From the NCBI GenBank assembly GCA_036392795.1, contig DASVXH010000079.1:1-21799 (forward strand): DNA of 21,799 nucleotides, given 5' to 3'. Position 1 is the first letter of the stretch. The number at the start of each line of letters is the position of its first letter. The notes beneath the pieces are model-generated. The model searched no databases. It had not been told where the DNA came from and saw nothing but the letters and a program-made list of their open reading frames with translations. Below are positions 21,323 to 21,799 of this stretch, in pieces. This stretch comes from JARIHD01 sp036392795 (GTDB lineage Bacteria > Patescibacteriota > Saccharimonadia > Saccharimonadales > UBA4665). Made by a program: the position numbers and the translations under genes.

Positions 21323-21799
21323 AAGAAATTTACTATTGTCGTCATGGAATAACGGACGACTTAGAAAATGGTATTCGCAACCGCCCTGAAGCGTCGTTAA
21401 CAGCAGAAGGGTTCGCCCAAGCGCAAACTGCCGCTGAACTGCTTATAGAAAAAGGTATTAGCCCCGACGTAATCGCCTCTTCCGCCTTATGTCGTGCCTT
21501 GCAGACGGCTCAAAAAATTTCCTTACTATTGGGCGGCATCAGAATTGCAACTTCTCCAATACTAAATGAGCGCCATGCCGGTTCGGCTATAGGTATGAAA
21601 AATAAAGATATAAAAATGTTGTTCCCAGGTGGCTTCGATACGGTCCCCGGAGCAGAAAAAACAGCAGATCTACAGCTGCGTTCGGCGCGAGCGGCTGAGT
21701 GGCTTGCCACCTTCGAGGAAGATACGATTTTGGTTGTGGGGCATGGCGTTTCGGGGCGTGCTATGGCCCGCCATTACGATGGACGACCATATACCGAGG
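21319..21799 (+). CDS. Histidine phosphatase (phosphoglycerate mutase-like), 3' truncated by the window
   Basis: The gene starts with ATG after GGAGGG (21308-21313) and is still open at the last base (160 codons visible). The phosphoryl-accepting motif is CRHG (His9), followed by SSALCRALQTAQ (Arg59), the acidic LNERHAG (Glu84) and VVGHGVSGR (His142), in the order of the histidine phosphatase superfamily. Little more than the C-terminal helix should be missing. It probably dephosphorylates a small sugar phosphate or related metabolite; the substrate is unknown. The four-base overlap with the upstream glycosyltransferase-like gene suggests a shared sugar or nucleotide-sugar step. Confidence 0.92.
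   Translation, partial: MKEIYYCRHGITDDLENGIRNRPEASLTAEGFAQAQTAAELLIEKGISPDVIASSALCRALQTAQKISLLLGGIRIATSPILNERHAGSAIGMKNKDIKMLFPGGFDTVPGAEKTADLQLRSARAAEWLATFEEDTILVVGHGVSGRAMARHYDGRPYTE

Noticed and set aside
1..21799. CRISPR arrays, insertion sequences, rRNA or tRNA genes, and prophage genes
   Set aside because: No spaced direct repeats, transposase or integrase motifs, or RNA gene structures were seen on either strand.

Overview
The window most likely comes from a Patescibacteria/CPR genome, and Candidatus Saccharibacteria (TM7) is my best guess. This is inference from content. The type IV pilus locus is compact and of the Gram-positive style: PilB, PilC, PilM, PilN, PilO and several prepilins are present, with no PilQ secretin. 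Genes are separated by very short gaps or overlaps, many small secreted or membrane proteins are unrecognised, and base composition is roughly balanced. TGA acts as a stop codon (pilM, the PilV-like gene, the glycosyltransferase-like gene), which argues against the recoded Gracilibacteria/Absconditabacteria.

Layout. (1) 1-267: the C-terminal tail of a surface protein ending in a peptidase S74 intramolecular chaperone domain. (2) 467-3715: a large secreted, C-terminally membrane-anchored protein with twelve NHL-like repeats and one Ig-like domain. (3) 3741-13521, minus strand: a type IV pilus locus. From upstream to downstream it holds pilB-pilC, the major pilin under its own strong promoter and closed by an intrinsic terminator, three minor prepilins (PilV-, PilW- and PilX-like), pilM-pilN-pilO plus a small membrane protein, and a two-gene unit of a coiled-coil secreted protein and a tiny prepilin-like protein. 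No retraction ATPase (PilT) or prepilin peptidase (PilD) is in the window. (4) 13599-15449, plus strand: a disordered single-span membrane protein divergent from pilB, then an eight-span membrane protein. (5) 15526-21799: an accessory patchwork. It holds an N-terminally anchored extracytoplasmic protein, a low-molecular-weight phosphatase/arsenate reductase-like protein, a VOC protein convergent with an AraC regulator, a HAD phosphatase, an unknown 139-residue protein convergent with a MazG-like pyrophosphohydrolase, and a glycosyltransferase-like gene overlapping a histidine phosphatase gene that runs off the end.

How the parts work together. PilB powers assembly on the PilC platform. PilM, PilN and PilO form the cytoplasmic-to-membrane alignment complex. 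The major pilin builds the fibre, and the minor prepilins, especially the PilX-like one with a large repetitive domain, probably prime assembly or form the tip. The NHL/Ig protein and the S74-tailed protein look like surface adhesion components. For an episymbiont these could all serve host contact, but that is inference.

The most unusual feature is transcriptional. Several genes (PilV-like, pilB, LMW-PTP, MazG-like) have a near-consensus -10 hexamer 4-7 bases upstream of the start codon and no clear Shine-Dalgarno site, which predicts leaderless mRNAs. Neighbouring genes have ordinary leaders with good ribosome binding sites. The PilV-like promoter also lies inside the pilin terminator hairpin.
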